Notes: generated from the letters alone by a model not told the origin. DNA of 64,000 nt from an uncultured Bacilli bacterium (GCA_947632415.1 CANRPB010000001.1:1-64000), one strand, 5' to 3'. Shown: positions 27,059-37,531, counted from the first letter of the stretch. Made by a program: numbers and translations.

Positions 27059-30000
27059 ATGTGCCCAAATGTGAATAATAATGAAGTTGTTGAACAGTTT
27101 AACTAGATTGTTCAACAACTCGGTGGGGAACCACTTAGTATTGAAGAGTTTAAGTCTTCAGAGCTGAGAAGTAAGAGAACTGGTAAAAACTACGCTGCTA
27201 TGGAGGCTGCCTACCGTATATGGAATTATATGAACGGTGAAGTAACCGATGCTAGTACAGCTATAAACCAGTATACACAATCATTAAATATACCAGTTAG
27301 ATAGAAAGTAGCTGAGGTTAACCGTCGTAGTCCAATAACTAATGCTGCGGAACATGCAGCATCTACAAGGATTTCAAGCTTACTAGCTGATTTATACCCT
27401 GAATTATCAGTTGAGTATCGAAGATCATTAGAAGGTGGTAATTTAGGTGAAATAGACTTAGGAGCATTAAAAGTTTTAGTTGATTTCGTGAACGGTAGGG
27501 CTGATACCCTACCACACGAATATGCTCACTACTATTATGCTATGTTCTAGAACTCAAAGATAATGAAGGAAGGTATCAATGTCTTTGGTTCTGAAGAAGC
27601 ATTAGTATCAGCTATAGGTAGTAGAGTTGCTGAGTTAGATGGTAAACAGCGTAGATGGTACCAAAAGTTTTTAGACTGGATTAAGTCATTCTTTAGTACT
27701 GAATTACGTAAGAAAGCATTATTAGGTGCTATAACTGATGCATTCCTTGAAAGACGTGATTTAGGTAATAGAATTTATGAATTATTTGGTGTAAGACATC
27801 AAGCCGCAAGTAACTTAAGCGTAGATGAAGCATAGTTAGCTTTAAGTAAAATGGCTAGCGATTTAGTATTTGATGAAGCATCACATACTTACTCGTTACG
27901 TGGTAGCAGCATAGCATTAACAGCAGTTAGTGATTTAAAGACTAAACTCGGCTATAATAATTACGATGATACGCTAGAAGATGCTGACTAGAAAAAACTA
28001 TCAAATGACGCTAGAACACGTGGTACAATGATCCATGCTGTACTTGAGGATACTTTCAATGGTAAGTTTAATCTCAGTAGATACTCTAATATCAGTCAAA
28101 GAGCTGCTATCAAACTGAATCAGATAGCTGAGAAACTATTGGTAGACTATGATTTCGTAGCATCAGAAGCAATGATGTACGATGAAAGTATTCAAGCTGC
28201 TGGTACCACTGACTTGATACTACGTGATAAGAAAACTGGTGAATATGTAGTACTTGACTATAAGACTAAACTAGTAAAGTATAATGGTAAAGAAGAAAAA
28301 CCAAATGGTAAAAGATTTTGGGGATTCTCTTATGCTACTAGTAAGAACAAAGGTCTTAAGTCTAGCTCAGATGCATATAATTTCCAGACTAAGCTGTACC
28401 AGAAAATGTTATAGAAGCTTGGTTTGAATGTTACTAAGCGGGGTATAATACCTTTAGTGTATGAAGTAGATGAACGAGATGGTAGTTGGTAGATAACTGA
28501 TATTAATACTAGCAAGATATTTGGCTCTGATATAGACGAGACTGGTGGATGGTCTGGTATACCGATTAATGATAAGAAAGCAGGTGTACAGTGGATGTCT
28601 GAAGATACTACAGTTAATAGGGATATTAATGCTAAGTTATATGAAGATTATTCTGATTTTGCTACACCTGAAGCAGGTAAGCGATTTGTAGCTGCTATGG
28701 ATGATGCATTCAATATCATCGCCAAGATACGTAATAAACTAAATGCTCAGATTGCTATAGCTACACGTCGTGATCGTAAATCAGCTGCATATAGGGGTAG
28801 AGTTGCATTGGCTAGAGTAGATAGTTCATCAGAATTAGATGCTATGCTAGCTTATATGCAGTATACTCAAGATTAGCTTAATAGAATGGTAGAAGTCCTA
28901 TAGGATTTATCCAAGCAAGGTGAGAATGCTCAGTGGTCATTAGCTAAATTAGCTTAGTACTATCAGATAGCTGAATCAGTTAATGTGCTTAATAATATAA
29001 GTAGTTTCTTAGCTGGTAATGAAGACTTATTAAATAAGTCTGAAGTATCACAGTTGACTAGAGCAGTAAATCAACTATAGACTTCAGTAAGTATCATTAA
29101 AGGTTACTATGATAACTAGGGTAAGAGACTATACTTGAATGTTATATCTAAAGGTGTAACTGCTTATAGGCAGCGATTGATTGAAAGGTAGGAAGCTAAG
29201 TATACTGAAGAACACCCACAGTAGAAAGGTGAGTCTGGTAAAGCATTCGTAGCTAGACGTAAGGCTTACATGGACTAGTGGATATAGGATAATGAAGATT
29301 ATCTAACTAAAGAATAGAACAAGTGGTTAGAAGCTTAGACTAGGATAGCTGATAAGAGCTTTGAAGCTAATGCTATAGGTTAGTATTTCTCTTCAGTATA
29401 TGAGTCAACAGACCCGTTTGTCCAATCAATGGTTAGGATGTACGATGAAGGTATGGAAGAAGTAAACCATAAGCGTATATTCATGATGAATAGACTTAAT
29501 AAGTTAGTTAAGCAGTACTATAGTGATTACGGGTATAACTCATTATCTAACTTCCGTAAGATGTACGATGATTTCGTTGAGATAACTGAAGACGGTAAGT
29601 GCTATTTAGTTGGTAATGTTAGTGCTTAGTTTTTAAATGCTCGAGAAAAGTTTGAATATGAGCTAAAAGGTTAGACTACACTTACTGCAGAGGAACGTAG
29701 AAAGGCTAGAAGGGAATGGTATGACGAGAATAGCCCTGTGAGCGATTTAGAGGCTTATAGCGAGGACTTCTCTCATTAGCTGGAGGGTTACCTTACCGAG
29801 TTAATAGAGTCCGAAAATGAGCGTTAGAAGCTGTTTAGGAACATACTAGATAACTTCAATAAAGGTAAGCTGAAAGCGAGTTGGTAGAAGTTCATATTTG
29901 ATAAGAATGGACCTGTAGCTAAGGATAATAAGATTAATCAATATGAACTATGTGATTTCTTACTTGAGTTGTAGCGTACTCTAGATATTAATCACAGGAA

Positions 30001-31903
30001 ACCTAGTGATAAGTATGCTAATGAGAAGTATGATAAGATGATGCAACTTGATGAGAATGACAGTAAGCGTAAACTATGGGAAGCATTATCAGAGATAAGT
30101 AATGATGAATATCAATAGTATAATCTACCATTACCACTGTAGTTACGTGGTAGACTACCGTCTATAGTTAAAGGTAAACTTGAATAGGCTGTAACCCATT
30201 CAGTTGGTTCTGCTGTTAAATTGGGTATATAGGATGCATTCTGTTTAATGGAGGATGACTATGAACTGATACATGGTGAGTTCTATGATGAAAATGGCAA
30301 TAAGATATATCAAGTACCTATGCCGTATACTGGCAAGCGTATAACTGAAGATAAATAGTCATTCAACTTACCTGATATATTCCTTAGATATTATGAAGCT
30401 GCTAACACTTATAAGGTTAAGCGTAACTTAGAAGAGTATATAAAATATACTTAGTCTATATTAGCTACTAGACGTACTTATGAGAATGATTAGGTTAACT
30501 ACGGTAATCCTGAAGAAGGTACTAAGTATGTTGGTAATACTAAGAAGTTATTTGATGCTTGGGTAGATCAGGTGTTCTATAATGAGCGTATAAAAGGTAG
30601 GGGTTAGCTTAATATAGGTAAGTATAAGGTAGAGAAAGCATTGATTTTGAAGGCTATAGCTAAATTCTCATCAACTAAAGCGATGGCTGGTAATATTGTA
30701 TCAGCGGTTAATAACATATTAGTTGGTGATGCCCACGGATGGGAAGAAGCTGTAGCAGGTAAATATATCGATCTTAAGAGTTATCGTAAGGCTCATAAGA
30801 TGTTCATGAAAGCTATACCTTAGATAATATAGGATGCATTCAGAGTTACGCCAGAAAATAAAGTTAATAAGCTGTGTTAGTGGTTCCACATATTTGATGG
30901 TAGTGAAGGTGTTAGTTTACGTGGTGCTATGTCTAATAGTCCTGGTAACTATATCTATGCATTAACTGCTTTGGGTGAAAGATGGATATAGGGTAAGTTC
31001 GTTATAGCTTACTTCTTGAAAATGAGAGCTAAAGATAAGGATGGTAATAACCTTGGTTCTATGTGGGATTTTGTTGATTTTGATGAGAATAACCAATTAA
31101 CAGTTAATGATTAGAGAGTAGCTAATTTTGATGCTGGTACTCAAGCTAAGGTTTCATTAATGCTACGTAAAGTATCTATGGGACTTAATGGTAACTATGA
31201 TGGTTAGAGGGCAGCTGTAGCAGTTGAAAGTAATGCTTTAGGCTGGTTTGGACTTGCTTTAAGACGATGGATAGAACCGTTTGTAGCTAGACGTTTAGGT
31301 CGTGAAACACATGATGATACACTAGGTACTGTCAATACTGGTATGTATCGTACTTTCCGTAGATATATGTGGAATGATGCTAGGTTGGAATTGTTATAGC
31401 ATATGCCTGAATTCTTAAAACATTTCTTTGGAGTATAGGCTAAAGATGTTAATGAACTTAAGCGTAACTTTAGGAAATGGGCTGAATTACATGACTGGGA
31501 GAAAGCTAACATTAAGCGTACTTCTGTTGAACTTGGTTTAGCTATGCTGGCATTGTTGATTTTTGCTGGACTTGGTGGTAGTGGTGGAGATGATGACCAG
31601 AATAATTTCACTAGGTTTGTCAAATATTAGTCATATAGACTTTATTCTGATTTGACTTTTGTTGCTAATCCTGTTTCCTTTACTAATATTTTCCGTGACC
31701 CATTCCCTGCACAGAAGCTTATTACTGATGTAGCTAGTGTGGTTAATTAGTTAACTGATCCTACCGAAGAGTATTAGAGTGGCAATCATCTATTTGATAA
31801 TAAACTGATTAACAAGACAGTTAAGTTGATACCAGGATCTAATCAGATTTATCGACTTCAAAATATTCAAAACGAAATTAATTACTTTACTAGAGGAAGA
31901 TGA
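27059..31903 (+). CDS. Virion protein with HExxH peptidase motif and PD-(D/E)XK nuclease domain
   Basis: 1,614 aa, ATG 27059 to TGA 31901-31903, with dozens of in-frame TAG codons. Near the N-terminus PHEYAHYY (His153, Glu154, His157) is a zincin HExxH motif. At residues about 320-450 a RecB/Cas4-type nuclease is visible: GTMIHAVLE, then AGTTDLIL, then VVLDYKT (Asp400, Lys402) and a downstream Q-T-K-L-Y-Q helix. The remaining ~1,150 residues are helical and charged, with one hydrophobic Gly-rich helix about 120 residues before the end. It is the last gene of the late operon, three bases after the RNA polymerase gene, so it is probably ejected or packaged with it. Alternative reading through the TGA would only reach TAA 37 bases further on. 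Confidence 0.8.
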
Positions 31904-32468
31904 CGAAAGGATGAATTCGCTAGATTGGTTGCCATGTTCTAATGACATACAAGAAAGGGTGAGTAGTTATACTCACCCTTTTGTTTACTTTATTGAGATC
32001 TAATTGCACTTCATTAGGATCTATTCTCCTTAGTTTTTTATGTAATTTATCATATCCTTTAAATAAGTCTGTACTATCTTTAGGGTATGAAATCCAATCT
32101 ATTTTGCTTATAAAGATTGAAGATACTTTCGTAAACTCATTATTTAAAACTAATTCTGTATCGGTTTTAAATTTATTAGGTATATGAAATGAATATATGT
32201 CATAACAATCACCGTCTATTTCTTCGTAGTAATTTGAATAAGCGTATTCATTGTTGTTATAGAATGTTTTAAAATTTTTCGGTGCTAAATTCTTGAATAC
32301 TACGAATATTTTATTACCCCAAGCTGGTTTGTTTGTATCACCTATGTATACACCTATAAATCTACTATGAAGTATTAAGTTGAAATCTTTCTTTTCTTTG
32401 CATACGATTGGAAATATATAGAATGCCATTAGATAACGAGTATCAGATCTCTTCAGTTCCATCTCCAT
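31887..32468 (-). CDS. Conserved-looking hypothetical protein at end of minus operon
   Basis: Reads 182 codons to a TAG at 31922-31920; if TAG is glutamine the protein gains about ten residues and ends at TAA 31889-31887, overlapping the end of the late operon. The protein is rich in aromatic residues, Lys and Asn and shows no motif I recognise. Its start overlaps the exonuclease gene by 26 bases; an internal Met at codon 14 is a possible later start. The terminator stem lies inside its last codons, so the C-terminus may be under RNA-structure constraint. Confidence 0.6.
31954..31983. terminator. Bidirectional hairpin terminator between convergent operons
   Basis: GGGTGAGTA at 31957-31965 pairs perfectly with TACTCACCC at 31970-31978 around a 4-base loop. 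The stem is flanked by AAA on the left and TTTT on the right, so either strand gives a hairpin followed by U residues. It lies just after the late operon stop and inside the last codons of the converging minus-strand gene. Confidence 0.85.
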
Positions 32469-33420
32469 CGTAATATGCTTTTGGATGGTCCCAATTTCCT
32501 GTCTGATAATGGTATGATAATTCTGTTAATGTATTGATAATAAGGTCTTTGCGACTATCTAACTCAATTTCATTAAACATGTTAAATACTCTCACTTCAT
32601 AGCTATCATTCGTTTGAATTGCAACTATATATGCTTCGCAATCATAATCTGATATATCTATACCTAAGTCAGTCATATACCAAGTAATTGCGAGCAAGTA
32701 ATAACATATCTGCCGATAGTAATCAAACTCTTCAACAGAATGCTTAAAGTTATATACGTCACTGGTTGTCTTTAAGTCAATCAGTGTTATTTTTTTATTT
32801 ATATGGTCGAATATACATCTATCAAGTAATGACTTACACGGTGCTATCCAATTATTTACTTTAAATTTCCAGTTAATGTGGAATTCATTATGAGATTCCA
32901 CTCCAGGTATATCTGTTAGCAATTCCTTTGCTTTCTTATGGTTATATATATTATCCTTAATAGTATTTAATATATTCAAATCGGCAAAGCTAATTGCTTT
33001 TCTATTCTCTTTGTTATGTTTTAAAGCTTCTATATAGTCAGCATACTTCTCACATAGCTCTGTCGCTTCTTTTAAGGCGATTTCAGACGTTTTCTGGTTA
33101 CTATATGAACTACGGTATGCCTGAAGCTTTTTCGTGTCTTCTATGAGCTCTAATGAGCTCGCATAAGCTTCACAGAAATCCTTTTGTTGTTTTACTTTAG
33201 GTACTTCATAATCAAGTATAATATAATCATGCCAGAATTCATCTGGTTGCAGTATATACTCATGTATCATAGTACCTCGTTCAAGTTGAGGTAGTTTTAA
33301 TCCTTCCTCTTTCCCGTCTATCATATCCTTATAATACCGTGGTCCTTTCTTTAAGAACCACCCGATTGCTGAGTTTGATATTCGCGTGTTATCTTCATAA
33401 TACGGAATCTCTATTTTCAT
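32443..33420 (-). CDS. PD-(D/E)XK exonuclease (RecE/Cas4-like)
   Basis: 325 aa ending in TGA. The ordered motifs of the phage RecB-type nucleases are visible: RGTMIHEYILQ near residue 50 (conserved His), LLDRCIF near 200, ITLIDLKTT near 215 (catalytic Asp and Lys), then a Tyr-Tyr-Arg-Gln helix (YYRQICYYLL) corresponding to the QhxxY motif. Such enzymes resect DNA ends and work with an annealing or RecA-like partner; the Sak4-like ATPase and SSB-like gene lie about 3.3-4 kb upstream in the same operon. Start ATG 33420 overlaps the stop of the small upstream gene (ATGA). Confidence 0.85.
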   Translation of the reverse strand: MKIEIPYYEDNTRISNSAIGWFLKKGPRYYKDMIDGKEEGLKLPQLERGTMIHEYILQPDEFWHDYIILDYEVPKVKQQKDFCEAYASSLELIEDTKKLQAYRSSYSNQKTSEIALKEATELCEKYADYIEALKHNKENRKAISFADLNILNTIKDNIYNHKKAKELLTDIPGVESHNEFHINWKFKVNNWIAPCKSLLDRCIFDHINKKITLIDLKTTSDVYNFKHSVEEFDYYRQICYYLLAITWYMTDLGIDISDYDCEAYIVAIQTNDSYEVRVFNMFNEIELDSRKDLIINTLTELSYHYQTGNWDHPKAYYDGDGTEEI

Positions 33421-33539
33421 GCTGCTAAATATAAATCGGTTTCAACTTCCATGTTTGTATTCCATGGGATCTCGTCTTCTATATCCTGACGGATATGTTT
33501 AGACATCTTGCATATGACTATCATTAGAAATAAAATCAT
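33417..33539 (-). CDS. Small protein, possible membrane anchor
   Basis: 40 codons from ATG 33539 to TGA 33419-33417. It fills the gap between the AAA ATPase and exonuclease genes and shares ATGA with the exonuclease start. The first 11 residues are hydrophobic (MILFLMIVIC) and the rest is acidic. A second ATG at 33506 would give a 29-aa soluble version. Coding is supported by tight spacing only. Confidence 0.5.
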   Translation of the reverse strand: MILFLMIVICKMSKHIRQDIEDEIPWNTNMEVETDLYLAA

Positions 33540-33542
33540 GAT

Positions 33543-34364
33543 TTAAAATATAGATTCTTCTTCATTCTCGTTTTTCTCTTTTATTTCTTTAGTAGAAATA
33601 TTCATATCTTTAGCTAATTGAGCTAAAGATATGTCTTCAAAGAGAACAACTTCATCTAATAATGCAGAAATATTATCAAATGATTTTACTTTCATATATT
33701 CGTTAATGAAGTTCACAACTTCATCTATATTCTTAACTCCCTTATCTTCTGCCATATAGCGTACAAATACCGAGTTAGAATTAGCTTCATACTGTTTGAA
33801 ATAACGAACACGTGAGCATCTATCGAAGAAGTTTTCGTCTATCTTTTCTGCTCTATTACAAGTCATTAATACAAGTTTCTTTGCTGTTGACTCTACTCCA
33901 TCTAAGAATCCTAATAGATCCTTAGTTTCCCACCAATAATCGTTCTTCTCAATCTCATCAAACATGATTACTACAGGAGTAGTAAAGTTTTTGAAGAACG
34001 CACTTAGTTTATCAGCAGGATAGTCAGTTGCAACAACAATAATAGGTAGATTACTTTCTAAGGCAATACGTTTAGAGAGCATTGTTTTGCCTGTACCTTT
34101 AGTACCAGCAAGTAATACACCTGTTGTTTGGTTAGAACTTTCAGAATTGAAATAAGTAAGCACACGGTTAATAAAGTTATTATCCTCATCTAGCTTATAC
34201 AGTTTCTTTGGCATATTCAAATCACCATTTTCTACTAGATAAGATTTTCCTTCCATACGATTGTACTTCAGATCGTATACTTTACCTTTAATAAGTTCAT
34301 ATGCTAATCCTTCTAACTTCGGTTTAACTGTGATCTCATTACCTACTTTAATAAATTCTGCCAT
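33543..34364 (-). CDS. AAA+ ATPase
   Basis: 273 aa. Walker A GTKGTGKT at residues 87-94, Walker B VVIMFDEIE with Asp136-Glu137, and an arginine-bearing segment (NFFDRCSRVRYF) typical of the AAA+ sensor/arginine-finger region. The order and spacing fit a single AAA+ module followed by a helical lid. Its place among replication genes suggests a clamp-loader-like, helicase-loader or remodelling role, but the substrate cannot be told from sequence. Stop is TAA; the gene has no in-frame TAG. Confidence 0.85.
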   Translation of the reverse strand: MAEFIKVGNEITVKPKLEGLAYELIKGKVYDLKYNRMEGKSYLVENGDLNMPKKLYKLDEDNNFINRVLTYFNSESSNQTTGVLLAGTKGTGKTMLSKRIALESNLPIIVVATDYPADKLSAFFKNFTTPVVIMFDEIEKNDYWWETKDLLGFLDGVESTAKKLVLMTCNRAEKIDENFFDRCSRVRYFKQYEANSNSVFVRYMAEDKGVKNIDEVVNFINEYMKVKSFDNISALLDEVVLFEDISLAQLAKDMNISTKEIKEKNENEEESIF

Positions 34365-34375
34365 AATTTCTGTTT

Positions 34376-34747
34376 TTATGTTTTTAGTTTGTCGATTAAC
34401 TCATCGACTTGTTTCTACGTATGTACAACATAGAACGCTGTTTTAGGTTCATGTAAGTACAAATAATAGTTAAATAACTTTTCGCGTAAAGGCCAAGCCT
34501 CATTAGGAAAGCCTTTACACTCAATAATAAACCCATTACCTACAAAGTCAGGTAAATAGGTCATTGGACGATGTTTCTTATTGTGAAAAGTAAAAGCTGG
34601 AAGTAGCTCGTATCTATGCATTTCATATTCCGCATCTATATTAGCTTCTTTCAGCTTTTTATATGTATATGCTTCTAATTTAGACTTAAATAGTATACCA
34701 TCTACTTCTATCTTAGTCGCATTTCTTACTTTCTTGTTCTACGTCAT
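34376..34747 (-). CDS. DUF1064-type phage endonuclease with in-frame TAG codons
   Basis: Visible only when TAG is read as sense: ATG 34747, TAG at codon 3, TAG at codon 113, TAA 34378-34376; 123 aa. The order of motifs is that of DUF1064/VRR-type nucleases: KIEVDGILFKSKLEAYTYK (substrate/early catalytic Glu), then a Leu-Pro-Ala-Phe strand, TYLPDFVGNGFIIECKG (Asp ... Glu-x-Lys catalytic pair), then an aromatic helix. In the standard code an internal Met would give only a 68-aa fragment lacking the first motif. The start lies inside the end of the upstream gene (35-base overlap). It probably cleaves branched or unmethylated DNA during replication or packaging. Most of its operon neighbours have no TAG. 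Confidence 0.8.
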
Positions 34748-35015
34748 CTTTTTTCCGTATCGTATAAAACTGATATTCGTCTTCTATGTACTGTTCACAT
34801 ATACGCTCTAATATATGTGGTAAGTTAGTATAAAATCGAATATGGTCAAACTTCAATTTTAATTGGTACATTTTGAAATCAGGATATATCTTTATAATTG
34901 CATCTAACAATTCAGATACATTCTTATTATACTCTTCATCCAACCAAAATTCTATACCAGTATAACCTTCAACTGTATAAGGTTCATACTTCTTTTCTAG
35001 TTCTTCGTAGCTCAT
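34713..35015 (-). CDS. Hypothetical protein
   Basis: 100 aa, acidic at the N-terminus, with TAA stop. The sequence has a helix-rich middle and a C-terminal charged tail. It overlaps the primase gene by 32 bases upstream and the endonuclease start by 35 bases downstream, which ties it to the replication operon. I do not recognise the family. Confidence 0.7.
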   Translation of the reverse strand: MSYEELEKKYEPYTVEGYTGIEFWLDEEYNKNVSELLDAIIKIYPDFKMYQLKLKFDHIRFYTNLPHILERICEQYIEDEYQFYTIRKKDDVEQESKKCD

Positions 35016-35973
35016 TTTCTAACCAGTCTTTAATAGTTTCAAATCCATTTAGCTTGACTGCATCAGATATATCTTTAGCCTTATACCGCTTATTGACCAA
35101 TAAAGGCCTCAAATAAGGCATTTTAAGGCTTATTTTGCGCAGATTTCTTACTCCGCATACATCCCTATCTAAACAGACTAAAATTCGCTTAAAACGCTTT
35201 AAAAGTGCCTTTACGAGCCTGTCAGTTAAGAAGGTTGTTTCTGATGAAGGAGATATAGCTGGTATACCCATTTCATATAAACACATGACGTCTTTTAAGC
35301 TTTTTGTTATGATTAGAGTATCACCTGTTTTAGGTAATTGCTTGTATCCTTGTACATCTGATTGAGTTAAGTTGTTACGCCACTTAGTATATTTATCTGC
35401 TAACGGTCTATATATCTTAAAATGGTTATAAACCTTATAAGCATACATTGGATTAGTATCCTTGTAGATACCTTTTACGACACCATTACACAGATAATAC
35501 TTAATACTACTTACTCCAAATTTCTTTAGAGTATCAGTAGATATATGAAACTGAGACCAGTAATCAATGTCAATAGGCGTAAACTCTTGCCTAACAACAC
35601 CGATTACTGTCTCTGTTGACGGTATATAGTGCTTAGAGCTAACGAGTTTTGCATCATTGGTAAGTTTAAGTTTTTTTACTATGTCATTTAAAATGTCAAC
35701 GTAATTAGTTAAACCTGTTATAAGTGAAACTAATTTAATGACATCACCATAGTCACCTGTACCATGGTCTTTAAATAATATCCTAGTCTTGTCTCTGCTA
35801 TAAAAACAACTAAAGGAAGGATTTTTGTCCTTTCTCAATGGAGAGTTATAAACTCTACCTACTTTAAACTCACCAATATACGCAGTATATATATCATAGT
35901 CTGTTACTCTTGCTAATATCCAATCTAGAGTAACACTGACATTATCATCTATGTTCGTAGTATCGTAAACCAT
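34984..35973 (-). CDS. DnaG-like primase with TOPRIM domain
   Basis: 329 aa. The N-terminal part contains the primase-type segment FKDHGTGDYGDVIKLVS that follows the zinc/RNAP-like region in phage DnaG proteins. The TOPRIM core is at residues about 210-310: a strand DTLIITKSLKDVMCLYEMG in which the usual Glu-Gly is Lys-Ser, then RILVCLDRDVCGVRN giving the DxD pair, and a KDISDAV helix. It would lay RNA primers for the family B polymerase next to the DnaB-like helicase. Stop is TGA overlapping the next gene; start ATG 35973 follows the tRNA-like element and hairpin. Confidence 0.8.
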   Translation of the reverse strand: MVYDTTNIDDNVSVTLDWILARVTDYDIYTAYIGEFKVGRVYNSPLRKDKNPSFSCFYSRDKTRILFKDHGTGDYGDVIKLVSLITGLTNYVDILNDIVKKLKLTNDAKLVSSKHYIPSTETVIGVVRQEFTPIDIDYWSQFHISTDTLKKFGVSSIKYYLCNGVVKGIYKDTNPMYAYKVYNHFKIYRPLADKYTKWRNNLTQSDVQGYKQLPKTGDTLIITKSLKDVMCLYEMGIPAISPSSETTFLTDRLVKALLKRFKRILVCLDRDVCGVRNLRKISLKMPYLRPLLVNKRYKAKDISDAVKLNGFETIKDWLENELRRTRKEV

Positions 35974-35991
35974 ATGATATATTTTAATAAG

Positions 35992-36039
35992 TAGTCTTGG
36001 GGAGATTCGAACTCCCCAAAGTTCCAGTATTCAAGACTA
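35992..36039 (-). ncRNA. tRNA-like minihelix (acceptor stem plus T arm only)
   Basis: On the minus strand TAGTCTT (36039-36033) pairs with AAGACTA (35998-35992), a full 7-bp acceptor-like stem. Inside it a 6-bp GGGGAG/CTCCCC stem closes the canonical T-loop TTCGAAT (36011-36005). A 15-base linker replaces the D and anticodon arms, so it cannot decode a codon. It lies in the gap between the SSB-like and primase genes. A T arm stacked on an acceptor stem is the minimal substrate of RNase P, so an RNA-processing role is possible. Confidence 0.7.
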
Positions 36040-36046
36040 TCATAAA

Positions 36047-36068
36047 ACGTGGGTATTACTACCCACGT
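36047..36068 (-). terminator. Hairpin after SSB-like gene
   Basis: A perfect 9-bp stem (ACGTGGGTA with TACCCACGT) with a 4-base loop, followed on the minus strand by a short run of T. It sits 44 bases downstream of the SSB-like stop and just before the minihelix. It could be a weak terminator or a processing/stability hairpin, since the operon continues beyond it. Confidence 0.6.
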
Positions 36069-36111
36069 ATCGCTATACTATGCCTAGCGTAGGCTGCTGT
36101 GGTATGTTATC

Positions 36112-36747
36112 TTAGAAAGGCAATTCGCTTATCACTTCTGAATAACCAGTAGTCATTGTTGTAGTTGCATCTAACGGATTAGTTACTACTTCTTCCTTAT
36201 CTGCTACAACAGGTTTAGTAAACTGGTCTATATTTAACTGAGTTATTTTACTTTCATTCTTGCCTTCTTCATAATAACCCATAGGTAATTCCATAGGTTC
36301 AATAAAGGCAAACTTAACATAACTCGGTAATGTGGTATATCCTTTATCGTTATAAACGATCTTTACCTTAAGTAAAGTATCTTTATTAGCACTATTTAGC
36401 ATGGATACTACCCAATTCGTAAACTCTTTATATGAATTACCACTAAAGATCAATGCTTCTTTTGGATAGAAACATCTAAGTATACGCATAATACGTGTTA
36501 CCTGATTAGTAGCTTTAGACTGATTAGCTGCTTCATCATAACCTTCACGAGGTTTCGGTTCCCATTCGGTATGAGTTACGATTTTACCGTCTTTTTCAAA
36601 CGTAAATTCAATAAACTTATTACCAGTGGGTGAATCTGCTGTTCTAACTCTAGTTAATTTCACATTATCGTGAATACCTGCTTCTAAATACTTACTATTA
36701 TTATCAGATAGTGCTACGTTATTCGCTAATTCTGTACTAAAAATCAT
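36112..36747 (-). CDS. Probable single-stranded DNA-binding protein
   Basis: 211 aa. The body is beta-rich (for example KLTRVRTADSPTGNKFIEFT, and a lysine-rich KVKIVYNDKGYTTLPSY strand) and a low-complexity linker leads to the acidic-aromatic tip SELPF, the arrangement seen in SSB and T7 gp2.5-type proteins that recruit partners through the C-terminus. It is next to the Sak4-like ATPase and close to primase and helicase. No OB-fold signature can be proven by eye, so the call rests on tail, size and neighbours. Confidence 0.6.
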   Translation of the reverse strand: MIFSTELANNVALSDNNSKYLEAGIHDNVKLTRVRTADSPTGNKFIEFTFEKDGKIVTHTEWEPKPREGYDEAANQSKATNQVTRIMRILRCFYPKEALIFSGNSYKEFTNWVVSMLNSANKDTLLKVKIVYNDKGYTTLPSYVKFAFIEPMELPMGYYEEGKNESKITQLNIDQFTKPVVADKEEVVTNPLDATTTMTTGYSEVISELPF

Positions 36748-36787
36748 ATCTTTATATCTTTAAACTGATTTAATAATTCTGTTAAAG

Positions 36788-37528
36788 TCACTCTGGTAAG
36801 AATATTCTATCCATGTGGAAAGTAATGTTACCATTTTCATCACTCTCTGCAGCTACTATTCTTTTACCTCTTAAATGTGGGGCTCTAGCTTCTCTTATGC
36901 TATTTTCGCCACCTTCAAAAGATACTATAGTTTCATTCTTCTTACGATAAACAAAACCAACTGCATCAGCTTCACCACATAGAATATCACCTAATTTGCC
37001 AGTAAGATCTAATGTCATCTCGCTCATATCTTGGCCCTCCACATTTATTTGACGGTCTTTTGTATGGGCGATTAAAATTTGATGATCACTTAAATCACGA
37101 AATAAATCAATTACTTTCTTTACTGCCATTCTAAGCCACATATAACCACCAGCTTGTGGTAGAGTACGAATATCTGTACCTTGATAATTTTTTCCTTGTG
37201 GAGTAGCTTTATAGAGTTGAATTGCATAGCTCATGCAAATCTCCTCTAATCTAGTAGCATTATCAATAGTTATATACTTATACGGTTTCTTACCAGTATT
37301 CTTAATCTCTTCCCTAATTGCTGTTGCTATGTCCGCAATATCCTTAACTGATCTTGCTTGAATAACCAAAGCAGAAAGAGCCTGATAACCATTTTCTAAG
37401 TCGATAATTAAATTATTGTCTATAGAAGCCATAAGGCTACTCTTCCCACTTTTGGCCCTCCCAAATAAGATAAGGAATTTTGGATTAATAACAGTAGGGT
37501 TAGTCTTTTCTTTCGGTAAAGTAATCAT
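36788..37528 (-). CDS. Sak4-like RecA-fold ATPase
   Basis: 246 aa. Walker A GRAKSGKSS at residues 23-31, a Walker B-like YITIDNATRLEE near residue 105, and a QILIAHTKDR segment near 170 that fits the RecA motif with polar sensor. These features and the length match the phage single-domain RecA-like Sak4/AAA_24 ATPases used in annealing-type recombination with an SSB. It sits 40 bases from the SSB-like gene, as Sak4 genes often do. Stop is TGA; no in-frame TAG. Confidence 0.8.
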   Translation of the reverse strand: MITLPKEKTNPTVINPKFLILFGRAKSGKSSLMASIDNNLIIDLENGYQALSALVIQARSVKDIADIATAIREEIKNTGKKPYKYITIDNATRLEEICMSYAIQLYKATPQGKNYQGTDIRTLPQAGGYMWLRMAVKKVIDLFRDLSDHQILIAHTKDRQINVEGQDMSEMTLDLTGKLGDILCGEADAVGFVYRKKNETIVSFEGGENSIREARAPHLRGKRIVAAESDENGNITFHMDRIFLPE

Positions 37529-37531
37529 AGA

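Noticed and set aside
990..31623. Minus-strand ORFs inside the late region (for example 990-1289, 7185-7490, 31204-31623)
   Set aside because: They lie opposite continuous TAG-read-through virion genes and have compositions typical of antisense shadows.
31901..31940. Read-through of TGA at the end of the late operon to the following TAA
   Set aside because: TGA ends several other genes here, and the extra codons run into the converging gene and terminator.
34261..35365. Plus-strand ORFs opposite the AAA ATPase and primase genes
   Set aside because: Shadows of clearly identified minus-strand genes.
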